Below are positions 8,992 to 18,207 of a DNA stretch of 64,000 nucleotides, piece after piece (within the stretch, counting starts at the first letter, position 1; every line of letters starts with the position of its first letter). The DNA is from Fulvivirga sp. M361. GTDB taxonomy: Bacteria; Bacteroidota; Bacteroidia; Cytophagales; Cyclobacteriaceae. The notes below the pieces were generated by a model that searched no databases, had not been told where the DNA came from, and saw nothing but the letters and a program-made list of their open reading frames with translations. Location of the stretch: contig NZ_VKDC01000002.1 of NCBI RefSeq assembly GCF_007097395.1, positions 186,001-250,000 of the forward strand, given 5' to 3'. Both the position numbers and the translations under genes were made by a program.

Positions 8992-10200
8992 ATGAGCAAG
9001 AAAAAAGTGGTACTAGCCTTCTCAGGAGGCCTGGATACTTCCTATTGTGTAAAATATCTCAGTTTAGAAATGGGGCTGGAAGTTTACTCTGCCCTTGTAA
9101 ATACCGGGGGTTTTGATGAGACCGAAATTCAGTATACGGAAGAACGGGCCAAAGCACTGGGTATTGAAAGACATAAGACCATTGATGTAACAGAAGATTT
9201 CTATCAACAGGCAGTACGTTTTCTGGTATATGGGAATATTCTAAAAAACAACACTTATCCCCTGTCCGTAAGCGCTGAACGTGTGTTTCAAGCCATAGCC
9301 ATAGCCAATTACGCAAAGGAAATACAGGCGGATTACATAGCGCATGGAAGTACCGGAGCTGGAAATGATCAGGTAAGGTTTGATTTGGTGTTTAATATTT
9401 TAACGCCGGAAATAGAGATAATCACACCGATACGTGACCAACAGCTATCACGTGAAGCAGAAATAGAATACCTTAAGCAAAACGGTGTAGATATGGACTG
9501 GCAAAAAGCTAAGTATTCTATTAATAAAGGACTTTGGGGTACAAGTGTTGGTGGAGTGGAAACACTCACCTCACATAAAACACTGCCGGAAGAAGCCTAT
9601 CCCAGCCCGCTGGAGAAAGAAGGTAGGGAATCCATACAGTTATACTTTGAAAACGGTGAGTTAAAGGGTATTAACGGAGTACAATACGCATCTGTAAAGG
9701 CCATACAACGGCTGGAAGAAATGGCTAATCAATATGCCATAGGCCGTGACATACATGTAGGTGACACCATTATTGGCATCAAAGGACGGGTAGGCTTTGA
9801 AGCATCCGCTCCGCTAGTGATAATCAAAGCACACCATACCCTGGAAAAGCATGTGCTTACAAAATGGCAACAGTACTGGAAAGATCAGTTAGCAGAATGG
9901 TACGGCATGCTAATGCACGAAGGTCAATACCTGGACCCTGTGATGCGTAACATAGAGAAATTCCTGGAGGATACACAAACCAATGTAACAGGAACTGTTG
10001 AAGTCCTGTTGGCACCTTATCGCTTCGAAGTAGTTGGGGTAACATCGGAATTTGATCTGATGAATTCCAAATTCGGTGACTATGGCGAAATGAATAATGC
10101 CTGGACGGGTGATGATGTCAAAGGATTTACAAAAATACTGGCTAACCAGACGAAAATACATCATGCTATCAATGATAACTCAATCTTAAAAGAAGGATGA
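8992..10200 (+). CDS. argG: Argininosuccinate synthase
   Basis: The enzyme joins citrulline and aspartate using ATP (AMP-forming) to make argininosuccinate in the cytoplasm. The N-terminal PP-loop ATPase motif AFSGGLDTSYC is at about residues 9-19, and the substrate-binding segment HGSTGAGNDQVRFD is intact. At 402 residues it is the usual length. It starts 2 bp after the GNAT stop and its stop overlaps the argC start by 4 bp, so translation is probably coupled. Confidence 0.95.
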   Translation: MSKKKVVLAFSGGLDTSYCVKYLSLEMGLEVYSALVNTGGFDETEIQYTEERAKALGIERHKTIDVTEDFYQQAVRFLVYGNILKNNTYPLSVSAERVFQAIAIANYAKEIQADYIAHGSTGAGNDQVRFDLVFNILTPEIEIITPIRDQQLSREAEIEYLKQNGVDMDWQKAKYSINKGLWGTSVGGVETLTSHKTLPEEAYPSPLEKEGRESIQLYFENGELKGINGVQYASVKAIQRLEEMANQYAIGRDIHVGDTIIGIKGRVGFEASAPLVIIKAHHTLEKHVLTKWQQYWKDQLAEWYGMLMHEGQYLDPVMRNIEKFLEDTQTNVTGTVEVLLAPYRFEVVGVTSEFDLMNSKFGDYGEMNNAWTGDDVKGFTKILANQTKIHHAINDNSILKEG

Positions 10201-11171
10201 TAAGAACAGCAATTATAGGTGGGGCCGGCTATACGGCCGGAGAGTTAATCCGGTTGCTCATACACCATCCCCAGGTAGAGTTAACGGCCATCGTAAGTCA
10301 AAGCCATGCAGGTCAGCCTGTGCATGTAGTACATCAGGATCTGGTAGGGAACACACAGCTGTCATTTGTCAAAAATAACGACACAGAAGTTGATGTTACC
10401 TTCCTGTGCCTGGGGCATGGAAAAAGTCAGGAGTACCTGGCAAAAAACCCTATAGCAAAAGGAAAGATCATTGATCTTAGTAATGATTTCAGGCTTAAAA
10501 AAGCCGCCGTATTTGAGGACAAAACCTTCATCTACGGATTGCCTGAATTACAGAAAGAAGAAATTAAAAAGGCCCGGTATATTGCTAACCCAGGTTGTTT
10601 TGCTACCACCATTCAGTTAGCATTACTTCCTTTGGCACACGCTGAAAGAATAGAGCACGAAGTTCATGTGAATGCCATCACGGGATCTACCGGTGCAGGT
10701 CAGTCATTAAGTCCTACTTCGCATTTCAGCTGGAGAAATAATAACGTTTCTGTGTATAAAGCGTTTAACCATCAACATTTGGGAGAAATCACCGAAAGCA
10801 TCAAGAGTCTCCAACCCTGGTTCGATGAATCCATTAATTTCATTCCGGTTCGTGGCAATTTTACCCGTGGGATAATGGCAACAGCCTACACCAAAATATC
10901 ATTAAATGTTGACGAGTTAAAAAGCCTCTATGAAGAGTATTATGAAAAGTCCGTTTTTACATATGTCTCGACTCAGCCCATTCATTTAAAGCAGGTGGTA
11001 AATACAAACAAATGCTTATTGCATATAGAGAAGCACGGCCCTTATGCACTAGTCACCAGCATGATTGATAACCTGCTGAAAGGAGCATCCGGACAAGCCA
11101 TCCAAAATATGAACCTACTGTTTGGACTGGAAGAAGACTTAGGCCTGAAACTTAAAGCATCGATCTTTTAA
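10197..11171 (+). CDS. argC: N-acyl-gamma-glutamyl-phosphate reductase
   Basis: The enzyme reduces N-acyl-glutamyl phosphate to the semialdehyde with NADPH. A Rossmann motif IIGGAGYTAGE is at residues 6-16 and the catalytic Cys134 sits in NPGCFATT. At 324 residues it belongs to the shorter type-1 form. It begins inside the last codons of argG (4-bp overlap). Whether the acyl group is acetyl or succinyl depends on ArgF' downstream and is discussed there. Confidence 0.95.
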   Translation: MIRTAIIGGAGYTAGELIRLLIHHPQVELTAIVSQSHAGQPVHVVHQDLVGNTQLSFVKNNDTEVDVTFLCLGHGKSQEYLAKNPIAKGKIIDLSNDFRLKKAAVFEDKTFIYGLPELQKEEIKKARYIANPGCFATTIQLALLPLAHAERIEHEVHVNAITGSTGAGQSLSPTSHFSWRNNNVSVYKAFNHQHLGEITESIKSLQPWFDESINFIPVRGNFTRGIMATAYTKISLNVDELKSLYEEYYEKSVFTYVSTQPIHLKQVVNTNKCLLHIEKHGPYALVTSMIDNLLKGASGQAIQNMNLLFGLEEDLGLKLKASIF

Positions 11172-11175
11172 AAAT

Positions 11176-11982
11176 ATGAAAAATCAAACCATAGCCATTA
11201 TTGGTGCAGGGAACCTTGGACTGGCCATTTACAAAGGGCTGGAAAAAGGAGGATTACTAGAATCCAACCGGGTAATTCTAACTAAAAGAAACCTGGAGTC
11301 CTTAGAAGGCATCACTCACTCCAGGTTAAGTATCACTACTGATAATGTAGAAGCAACAAAATCTTCTGACATCATAATACTGGCCGTACAACCTAAGCAA
11401 CTGCCCGAATTGCTGGAACAAATAAAAGAAGTCATTGATCCATCACGTCACACATTGGTATCTGTAATAACAGCTGTGACCATTGAACAAATACAAGTGC
11501 AGGTAGGTACAGAATGTGCTATTGTAAGGGCGATGCCCAATACGGCCATCGCGGTACTGGAATCTATGACCTGTATAGCCACCAATATTCGTGGTCAAGC
11601 CAAACTTGATCTGGTCACTTCTATTTTCAATTGTGTAGGTAAGACCATGGAGATTCATGAAGAACTCATGCAGTCTGCTACAGTGGTATGTGCAAGTGGT
11701 ATAGCCTTCTGGATGCGCTTCATCCGTGCGACAACACAAGGCGGAGTACAACTTGGTTTTGACGCGGAAGATGCCCAACAAATAGCTGTACAAACCTGTC
11801 TGGGCGCAGCCAGTTTGCTGGCTGGAAACGGCAATCACCCGGAAAAAGAAATAGATCGTGTAACCACTCCCCAGGGCTGCACTATATCGGGATTAAATGA
11901 AATGGAACATCACGGACTTAGCTCAGCCCTCATCAAAGGACTGGTAACCTCCTTTGAACGAATAAATGCCATGAAATCGTGA
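11176..11982 (+). CDS. proC: Pyrroline-5-carboxylate reductase
   Basis: The 268-residue enzyme has an N-terminal NAD(P) fold (IAIIGAGNLGLAIYKGL) and the P5CR C-terminal region (ATVVCASGIAFWMRFI, VTTPQGCTISGLNEME). P5CR reduces pyrroline-5-carboxylate to proline. It lies 4 bp after argC inside the arginine operon, a placement typical of Bacteroidetes clusters, where arginine and proline syntheses are linked through glutamate or ornithine semialdehyde. TPQG stands close to the family's TSPGGTT signature but is divergent. Confidence 0.9.
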   Translation: MKNQTIAIIGAGNLGLAIYKGLEKGGLLESNRVILTKRNLESLEGITHSRLSITTDNVEATKSSDIIILAVQPKQLPELLEQIKEVIDPSRHTLVSVITAVTIEQIQVQVGTECAIVRAMPNTAIAVLESMTCIATNIRGQAKLDLVTSIFNCVGKTMEIHEELMQSATVVCASGIAFWMRFIRATTQGGVQLGFDAEDAQQIAVQTCLGAASLLAGNGNHPEKEIDRVTTPQGCTISGLNEMEHHGLSSALIKGLVTSFERINAMKS

Positions 11983-11994
11983 ATGGTAGTTTTT

Positions 11995-12062
11995 AAGTCT
12001 TGAGTCTTAAGAAGTCTTGAGTCTTAAGACTAGTGACTTACGACTTACGACTCAAGACTCAT
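11995..12062. repeat. GAGTCTTAA-type intergenic repeat, copy 1
   Basis: The block consists of short variants of GAGTCTTAA / GACTTACGACTC in both orientations. The first 17 bases (11995-12011) and the stretch ending at 12060 form an inverted repeat with 15 of 17 matching positions. It sits between proC and argD. Related blocks occur at 16031-16080 and 36381-36446. Origin is unknown; it lacks the spacers of a CRISPR and any coding capacity. Confidence 0.7.
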
Positions 12063-12085
12063 TACTAACAACTAAACATAAAAAA

Positions 12086-13255
12086 ATGAAATTCTTCAAC
12101 GTATATCCCCTAATGGACATTGAGTTAGTCAAGGGGCAAGGCTGTTGGGTTTACGACAGCGATCATAACAAATACCTGGACTTGTATGGTGGCCACGCTG
12201 TCATTTCGGTAGGGCATACGCATCCACATTATGTTGAGCGGATCAAAAACCAGCTTGATCAGATCGGGTTTTATTCTAACTCTGTCATTAACAAAGTACA
12301 GCAGGCGCTAGCCGCTAAGTTGGGTGAACTTTCCGGCTACGATAATTACCAGCTTTTTTTCTGCAATTCAGGAGCTGAAGCCACGGAAAACGCGCTTAAA
12401 ATTGCATCCTTTCACACCGGGAAAAGTAAGTTCATTTCCTTCAAAAGGGGATTTCACGGCCGTACTTCGCGTGCTGTAGCAGTAACTGATAGCCCAAAAT
12501 ACCAGGCACCTGCAGATGCCGTCCATGAAGTAGAATACTTTGAATTTGGGGATTTAGCCGGTGTTGAATCATCCTTAAAAAAAGGTGATACCTGTGCCGT
12601 AATAATAGAAGGCATACAAGGTTTGGCAGGTATTTATGTACCAGATCCGGCATTTCTTCTGGAGCTGAAAAAACTCACTGAGAAATACAACACGCTATTA
12701 GTTGCCGATGAGGTTCAGTCCGGATATGGCCGGTCCGGGAAATTCTTTGCACATCAACACGCAGAAGGAGTCAAGCCAGACCTGATCACCATGGCAAAAG
12801 GAATGGGTAATGGGTTTCCAATTGGTGGTGTACTGATACAACCCGGCATAGAAGGCTGGTGGGGCATGTCAGGTACTACCTTTGGTGGCAACCATCTTGC
12901 AGCAGCAGCAGGGTTGGCCGTACTGGAGATTATAGAAAAAGAAGGTCTGATCAAAAATACAGCTGAGTTAGGGAACTACTTCATGGAGGCTTTGCAAAAA
13001 ATAGAAGCCATTAAGGAAGTCCGTGGCAAAGGGCTGATGATTGGCCTGGAGTTTGACCAACCTATTGCAGAACTCAGGAAAAAACTGATATTTGAACACC
13101 ATATACTGACTGGTGTTGCTGCCAACCCTAGCGTATTAAGGTTGCTCCCACCTTTGACACTTACAAAGGACGAAGCAGATTATTTTATTCAATGTTTAAA
13201 AGAAGTTATTCAAGATATTAACAAACCAAAAGAACCGGAGCCGGTTCAGCATTAA
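12086..13255 (+). CDS. argD: Acyl-ornithine aminotransferase (class III PLP)
   Basis: The enzyme transaminates the N-acyl-glutamate semialdehyde to N-acyl-ornithine. This 389-residue class III aminotransferase carries NSGAEATENALKIA (PLP phosphate site), ADEVQSGYGRSGKFF, and TMAKGMGNGFPIGG with the PLP-binding lysine at about residue 238. The frame is open from a TTG at 12017, but that stretch is the GAGTCTTAA repeat; the ATG at 12086 (MKFFNVYPLMDIELVKG) is the natural start. argF' follows within 10 bp. Confidence 0.95.
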   Translation: MKFFNVYPLMDIELVKGQGCWVYDSDHNKYLDLYGGHAVISVGHTHPHYVERIKNQLDQIGFYSNSVINKVQQALAAKLGELSGYDNYQLFFCNSGAEATENALKIASFHTGKSKFISFKRGFHGRTSRAVAVTDSPKYQAPADAVHEVEYFEFGDLAGVESSLKKGDTCAVIIEGIQGLAGIYVPDPAFLLELKKLTEKYNTLLVADEVQSGYGRSGKFFAHQHAEGVKPDLITMAKGMGNGFPIGGVLIQPGIEGWWGMSGTTFGGNHLAAAAGLAVLEIIEKEGLIKNTAELGNYFMEALQKIEAIKEVRGKGLMIGLEFDQPIAELRKKLIFEHHILTGVAANPSVLRLLPPLTLTKDEADYFIQCLKEVIQDINKPKEPEPVQH

Positions 13256-13265
13256 TTCGTTGCCC

Positions 13266-14204
13266 ATGCAAAAATTCACATCCGCCGATGACGTGGAAAG
13301 CATTCCGTTGCTGGTAGAAGAAGCTCTCCAACTCAAGGCTGACCCAAATCAAAGTAAAATAGGTCATCACAAAACATTAGGCCTTGTTTTTTTTAACCCT
13401 AGTCTCAGAACACGTCTCAGCACCCAAAAGGCAGCTTACAGCCTGGGCATGAATGTCATTGTGATGAATGTCTCGCAAGACGGCTGGAAAATTGAGTTCG
13501 AAGATGGCACTATAATGGACGGAGAAGGTCAGGAGCATATCAAAGATGCGGTAAAAGTGATCAGTAGTTATGTCCACGTATTGGGAGTAAGGACATTTCC
13601 CGGGCTTTATAACCGGGAAGAAGATTACTCTGAAAAAGTACTCAGACAATTTGTTGAACATTCGGAAGTACCTGTGATCAGCCTGGAATCAGCAACGTTG
13701 CATCCGCTGCAATCGCTGGCCGACATGGTAACTATTGAAGAACATCACATCAAAAAGCCTAAAGTGGTACTTTCTTGGGCGCCACATCCAAAAATCCTTC
13801 CACAGGCAGTAGCTAACTCTTTCTTACAATGGATCAAGAAAACAGACGCTGAAATAGTAATGACATGCCCTGAAGGGTATGAACTGGCTGAGTCATTTAT
13901 GGAAGGAATCGAGATAACCTACCACCAACAAAGGGCCTTCGAAAAGGCCGATTTCATCTATGCTAAGAATTGGTCCGGTTATCAGCAATATGGGAAACAA
14001 TTGCCTGTAAAAGAAGATTGGACTATTACAGAAGAAAAAATGGCACTAACAAATCAAGGTAAATTCATGCACTGTCTACCCATAAGGCGAAATGTAGTGG
14101 CCACAGATGGAGTGATTGATCAATCTATTGTTTATCAACAAGCTAAAAACAGGGAATGCGCTGCTCAGGCAGTATTAAAAAACATCTTGGAACATCATGG
14201 ATAA
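13266..14204 (+). CDS. argF': N-acyl-ornithine carbamoyltransferase (ArgF' type)
   Basis: It transfers the carbamoyl group to N-acetyl- or N-succinyl-ornithine instead of free ornithine. Visible motifs are SLRTRLST (carbamoyl-phosphate loop), HPLQSLAD and HCLPIRRN. The protein aligns well from memory with Bacteroides fragilis SOTCase. At the published specificity position (Pro90 in SOTCase, Glu92 in Xanthomonas AOTCase) it has Gln89 in DGEGQEH, so the acyl group cannot be predicted. An in-frame TTG lies at 13260; ATG 13266 is preferred. It overlaps argB by 8 bp. Confidence 0.92.
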   Translation: MQKFTSADDVESIPLLVEEALQLKADPNQSKIGHHKTLGLVFFNPSLRTRLSTQKAAYSLGMNVIVMNVSQDGWKIEFEDGTIMDGEGQEHIKDAVKVISSYVHVLGVRTFPGLYNREEDYSEKVLRQFVEHSEVPVISLESATLHPLQSLADMVTIEEHHIKKPKVVLSWAPHPKILPQAVANSFLQWIKKTDAEIVMTCPEGYELAESFMEGIEITYHQQRAFEKADFIYAKNWSGYQQYGKQLPVKEDWTITEEKMALTNQGKFMHCLPIRRNVVATDGVIDQSIVYQQAKNRECAAQAVLKNILEHHG

Positions 14205-14970
14205 GCTAACAGTAGTAAAAATTGGTGGTCAGGTAATCGACGATGCAGAAAAGCTGGATAGTGTATTGAAAGAATTTATTCAGTTGGAAGGCAAAAAGTT
14301 ATTGGTCCATGGAGGAGGGAAAAAAGCATCAGAGGTCTCCAAACGCTTAGGTATTACACCAAAACTTATTGATGGAAGGAGAATAACGGATGCCCAAACA
14401 CTGGAAGTTGTTACCATGGTATATGGTGGACTGGCCAACAAAACGATTGTAGCAAAATTACAGGCATTAGGCCTTAATAGCCTGGGACTGACAGGTGCTG
14501 ATGGTAATGTAATACCCGCACAAAAACGCATAAATAAAACGATTGACTACGGATATGTAGGTGATTTTTCTGTAGAAGACATCAACGCTCCTTTTATTGA
14601 GAATCTTTTAAAAAACAACATAACCCCTGTCTTCTGTGCCCTGACACATGACGGGAAAGGCAGTATGCTAAATACCAATGCAGACACATTGGCCGCTGGT
14701 ATTTCTGCCAGCTTAGTTACGAGATACAACGTTTCACTTATCTATTGCTTTGAAAAAAAAGGAGTATTACTGGACATGGAAGATGACAACTCACTCATCA
14801 GAGAGCTGAACTACCTACACTACCAACAGTTAAAGGATGACGGTATTATCCTGGATGGCATGATCCCGAAACTAGACAATGCATTTAGCGTGGTGCAAAA
14901 GGGAATCCAGGTGAGTATCAAAGAAGCAAGCAACTTGAATTCGGATGTGGGAACTACTTTAGTCATGTAA
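14197..14970 (+). CDS. argB: Acetylglutamate kinase family (N-acyl-glutamate kinase)
   Basis: The 257-residue amino-acid kinase phosphorylates the gamma-carboxylate of N-acyl-glutamate. Visible motifs are VVKIGGQVIDD at the N-terminus, LLVHGGGKKASEVSKRLGI, the acyl-glutamate loop around DGRRITDAQTLEVV, and NTNADTLAAGIS. The start overlaps the end of argF' by 8 bp, implying coupled translation. The short length without an N-terminal helix suggests the arginine-insensitive (non-hexameric) form; that is inferred from family knowledge. Confidence 0.93.
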   Translation: MDKLTVVKIGGQVIDDAEKLDSVLKEFIQLEGKKLLVHGGGKKASEVSKRLGITPKLIDGRRITDAQTLEVVTMVYGGLANKTIVAKLQALGLNSLGLTGADGNVIPAQKRINKTIDYGYVGDFSVEDINAPFIENLLKNNITPVFCALTHDGKGSMLNTNADTLAAGISASLVTRYNVSLIYCFEKKGVLLDMEDDNSLIRELNYLHYQQLKDDGIILDGMIPKLDNAFSVVQKGIQVSIKEASNLNSDVGTTLVM

Positions 14971-14972
14971 GT

Positions 14973-16034
14973 ATGGAGGAAGAAGCTATTGACCTGTTAA
15001 AACAATTGATCGAAATCCCTTCTTTTTCCAGAGAAGAAGAAAAAACAGCCGACTTGCTGGCCGAATTTCTTGAAGCACACCACGCTAAAGTAAAGCGTTC
15101 CGGAAATAATGTATGGGCCTTCAACAAATATTTTGATGCCACAAAGCCTACCATACTTCTTAACTCCCATCATGACACAGTAAAACCAAATCAAGGATAT
15201 ACGAAAGACCCCTTTCAACCAGAAGTGGTAGATGACCATCTATTTGGGTTAGGGAGTAATGATGCCGGAGGTGCTTTGGTATCACTGCTCGCTACTTTTC
15301 TACACTTTACAGAACGTAAAGACCTGGGGTTGAACCTGATTTTTGCTGGAACTGCCGAGGAAGAGATCTCAGGAAAAAACGGAATAGAAAGTATTATTCC
15401 TGATATGGGTAAAATCGATTTTGCATTAGTAGGTGAACCAACGCAAATGAAACTTGCCGTAGCTGAAAAAGGGTTGTTAGTACTTGATTGTGTCGCACAG
15501 GGAAAAGCAGGACACGCCGCCAGGAACGAAGGTGAGAACGCTATTTACAAAGCGATTGAGGATATAAAGTGGTTTGAAACTTATGAGTTTGACAAGGTCT
15601 CCGGAACGCTGGGTGAAATGCACATGAGTGTCACACAGGTAGCCGCAGGAAGCCAGCATAACGTAGTACCTGATCAATGCAGCTTTGTAGTGGATGTTCG
15701 GGTAACTGAAGCCTACAGCCTGGAAGAGACCATAGAGATCATTGAAGACCATGTGGCATGTGATGTAAAACCTCGCTCTATCCGGTTACAACCTTCCGGA
15801 ATAGCCACTGACCATCCCATTCACAACGTGGCTAAAAAACTTAACCTTGAAAAATTTGGTTCCCCCACCCTGTCAGACCAGGCGCTGATGCCCTTCCCCA
15901 GCGTCAAAATAGGCCCGGGTGACTCTGCCAGGTCACACACCGCAGATGAATATATTTACCTTAATGAAGTTCGGGAAGGAATCAAGCTATACATTGAAAT
16001 AATAGAAGCCCTAAATAAGGAAAGTGGATTTTGA
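14973..16034 (+). CDS. argE: M20-family deacylase (ArgE role)
   Basis: The M20 peptidase-fold enzyme should remove the N-acyl group from acyl-citrulline, the product of ArgF', to give citrulline. Candidate metal ligands are His67 (NSHHDTV), Asp97 (GSNDAGG), Glu129/Glu130 (GTAEEEISG) and Glu155 (GEPT); the dimerisation domain includes KAGHAARNEGENA. It is 353 residues long and starts 2 bp after argB. Its stop codon (16032-16034) lies within the left arm of a hairpin-forming repeat before argH. Confidence 0.9.
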   Translation: MEEEAIDLLKQLIEIPSFSREEEKTADLLAEFLEAHHAKVKRSGNNVWAFNKYFDATKPTILLNSHHDTVKPNQGYTKDPFQPEVVDDHLFGLGSNDAGGALVSLLATFLHFTERKDLGLNLIFAGTAEEEISGKNGIESIIPDMGKIDFALVGEPTQMKLAVAEKGLLVLDCVAQGKAGHAARNEGENAIYKAIEDIKWFETYEFDKVSGTLGEMHMSVTQVAAGSQHNVVPDQCSFVVDVRVTEAYSLEETIEIIEDHVACDVKPRSIRLQPSGIATDHPIHNVAKKLNLEKFGSPTLSDQALMPFPSVKIGPGDSARSHTADEYIYLNEVREGIKLYIEIIEALNKESGF

Positions 16035-16080
16035 GTCATTAGTCTTGAGTCGTAAGTCTTAAGACTAATGACTCAAGATT
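16031..16080. repeat. GAGTCTTAA-type repeat, copy 2, perfect 16-bp inverted arms
   Basis: Positions 16031-16046 and 16061-16076 are exact reverse complements (16 bp) around a 14-bp centre. In the transcript this forms a strong hairpin between argE and argH, overlapping the argE stop. It shares its unit with the blocks at 11995 and 36381. It may stabilise, process or attenuate the operon mRNA; there is no T-run, so a simple terminator is unlikely. Confidence 0.75.
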
Positions 16081-16095
16081 ACCTAAAAAAACAAT

Positions 16096-17382
16096 ATGAA
16101 ACTCTGGGATAAAGGAATAAGTACAGAAAAGATAGTAGAACAATTCACCGTTGGTAATGATCGAGTGCTGGACCTACAGCTGGCAAAATTTGATGTATTG
16201 GGCTCGCTGGCTCACGCTCAGATGCTTACTTCGGTAGGTTTAATGGACAAAAATGAGCTACCTGAAATAGAAAGAGAATTAAACATCATTCTCAAGGAAA
16301 TAGAAAATGGCAAATTCACCATTGAAGAATCTTTTGAAGACGTCCACTCTAAAGTGGAATATGTGTTAACAGAAAAACTCGGGGATACCGGAAAAAAAAT
16401 CCATACTGCACGCTCTCGTAATGATCAGGTGCTTGTGGATTTACATCTGTTCATTAAAGAAGAAATCAAGGAAATCAAAACACTGGTTAAGGCCCTTTTT
16501 GACCGATTGATCCAGGCCAGTGAGCAATATAATGATGTACTCATTCCAGGTTATACTCATTTACAAGCTGCCATGCCCTCCTCTTTTGGAATGTGGTTTG
16601 GAGCTTATGCGGAATCATTGGTGGATGATGTGTACTTTTTGAACGCTGCCTATCAGGTGGCAGATCAAAATCCTTTAGGCTCAGCAGCAGGTTATGGTAG
16701 TTCATTTCCTATTGACCGCGAACAGACTACCGAATTGCTACAATTTAGTGAAATGAAGTATAATGCCGTGGCTGCACAAATGAGCAGAGGTAAGCTTGAA
16801 AAATCAGTGAGCTTTGCCATGACAGGGATAGCTGGTACATTGTCCAGGCTGGCAATGGATGTATGCTTATACATGAGTCAAAATTTTGGGTTTGTAACTT
16901 TCCCTGACCAGCTTACCACAGGGTCGAGCATTATGCCGCATAAAAAAAACCCTGACGTCATGGAGTTAATAAGGGCCAAATGCAATAAAATACAAGCCCT
17001 TCCGACAGAATTGATCTCGGTCACAAATAATTTACCGAGCGGATACCATCGTGATTTTCAGCTACTAAAGGAAAGCCTACTCCCGGCTATTGAAACACTT
17101 AAGTCCTGCCTGTTTATGACAGAATACATGATAGAGCACATCATCATCAAAGAAGAAATAATCAATGACCCTAAATACGATTACATCTTTTCCGTAGAAG
17201 TGGTGAATGCTTTAGTACAACAGGGACTTTCCTTCAGAGATGCATATAAAGAAGTAGGCAGACAAATAGAAGAAGGAAGCTACATGCCTTCCAGGTCTAT
17301 CCATCACACACATACAGGTAGCGTGGGCAACTTAGGAAATGAACAGATCAACACTAAAATGGAAGCTGCTTTGAAGAATTGA
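16096..17382 (+). CDS. argH: Argininosuccinate lyase
   Basis: The enzyme splits argininosuccinate into arginine and fumarate, the last step of the pathway. The fumarase/aspartase signature GSSIMPHKKNPD is intact, and HTARSRNDQV and PGYTHLQAAMP supply the other active-site regions. At 428 residues it is somewhat shorter than the Escherichia coli enzyme. It ends the arginine operon, after the hairpin repeat. Confidence 0.95.
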   Translation: MKLWDKGISTEKIVEQFTVGNDRVLDLQLAKFDVLGSLAHAQMLTSVGLMDKNELPEIERELNIILKEIENGKFTIEESFEDVHSKVEYVLTEKLGDTGKKIHTARSRNDQVLVDLHLFIKEEIKEIKTLVKALFDRLIQASEQYNDVLIPGYTHLQAAMPSSFGMWFGAYAESLVDDVYFLNAAYQVADQNPLGSAAGYGSSFPIDREQTTELLQFSEMKYNAVAAQMSRGKLEKSVSFAMTGIAGTLSRLAMDVCLYMSQNFGFVTFPDQLTTGSSIMPHKKNPDVMELIRAKCNKIQALPTELISVTNNLPSGYHRDFQLLKESLLPAIETLKSCLFMTEYMIEHIIIKEEIINDPKYDYIFSVEVVNALVQQGLSFRDAYKEVGRQIEEGSYMPSRSIHHTHTGSVGNLGNEQINTKMEAALKN

Positions 17383-17415
17383 TATAATTAGAAGTGTGTC
17401 CATATAACGACATAT

Positions 17416-17423
17416 TACCTTTG
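17416..17423 (+). promoter_or_regulatory. Candidate -7 promoter box for the YceI gene
   Basis: TACCTTTG fits the Bacteroidetes -7 consensus TAnnTTTG and lies 67 bp before the start codon. The -33 region is weak, so this is only a candidate. Confidence 0.35.
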
Positions 17424-17489
17424 AATGCAACGTTATTTTTTAAATTGCGTCATTAGATGTTACAACATTAATTTAAAACCACTCGCATT

Positions 17490-18068
17490 ATGACAAAACA
17501 ACTTGTAATATTCGGCTTCGTCGCTGTGCTATTTATGGTCTTTTCAGCTTTTGAAGCCTCAAAAGATACGTTTACTGTGAATCATACTGAAAGCGAATTG
17601 AAATGGACAGGTTATCACCTGGCTAAATCTTACGAACACTGGGGTTATGTTCAATTAAAGTCTGGCACGTTAAACGTAACTGATGGCATCATCACCTCGG
17701 GCCAATTCATTATTGATATGAATAGTATCAGTAATAAAGATGTAGAAAAGGAAAAAGAGAATACCAAGTTGGTTAGTCATTTAAAATCCAATGATTTCTT
17801 TGCCGTGAAAAAATTTCCGGAGGCTAAGTTGGTAATTAACAAAAGTGATGCATCAGGGAAATCAACAGGCGATCTGACCATTCGTGGGATCACTAAAGAG
17901 GTAGAATTTCAAACTACGATACAAGAGTCTTCCTCAGACAAAGTAGTAGCAGTGGCTGATATAAAAGTAGACCGTACTGATTTTAAAGTAATGTATGGAT
18001 GGAAGGTAGAAAATGCTATTCTTTCCAATGAATTCCGTATGCAGGTAAAGATTGTGGCTAAGAAATAG
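17490..18068 (+). CDS. YceI-family periplasmic protein
   Basis: The 192-residue protein has a signal-peptide-like N-terminus (MTKQLVIFGFVAVLFMVFSA) and then the YceI lipocalin-like barrel. Visible elements are ESELKWTGYHLAKSYEHWGY, LKSNDFFAVKKFPEAKL and GDLTIRGITKEVEF. YceI proteins bind isoprenoid or fatty-acyl lipids in the periplasm; no enzymatic activity is implied. It is transcribed alone and followed by a hairpin terminator at 18095. Confidence 0.85.
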   Translation: MTKQLVIFGFVAVLFMVFSAFEASKDTFTVNHTESELKWTGYHLAKSYEHWGYVQLKSGTLNVTDGIITSGQFIIDMNSISNKDVEKEKENTKLVSHLKSNDFFAVKKFPEAKLVINKSDASGKSTGDLTIRGITKEVEFQTTIQESSSDKVVAVADIKVDRTDFKVMYGWKVENAILSNEFRMQVKIVAKK

Positions 18069-18094
18069 TAAAAATTCAGATTCTGGGAAATAGT

Positions 18095-18123
18095 AAAACG
18101 GCCTTTAAAGTGAGGGCCGTTTT
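18095..18123 (+). terminator. Rho-independent terminator after the YceI gene
   Basis: AAAACGGCC (18095-18103) pairs perfectly with GGCCGTTTT (18115-18123) across an 11-base loop. The T-run is the 3' arm itself. It ends the YceI message and may also serve the convergent ABC permease gene. Confidence 0.75.
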
Positions 18124-18207
18124 AATTGAATTGAAAAGGGTTTAATACTTCTGAATGAGCCAAATATGCCCGCAGAGGTTGATAAAAATTCAACACCTTG
18201 TACCCCA

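Noticed and set aside
11443-11838. Minus-strand ORF of 131 codons within proC
   Set aside because: Antisense to an intact proC whose motifs are clear; the translation is rich in Tyr, Cys and His with no family likeness.
11995-12062. Short CRISPR array
   Set aside because: Units are variable, run in both orientations and have no unique spacers of regular length; no cas gene is nearby.
12017-12085. N-terminal extension of ArgD starting at TTG 12017
   Set aside because: The extension is translated intergenic repeat; ATG 12086 starts the conserved ArgD sequence.
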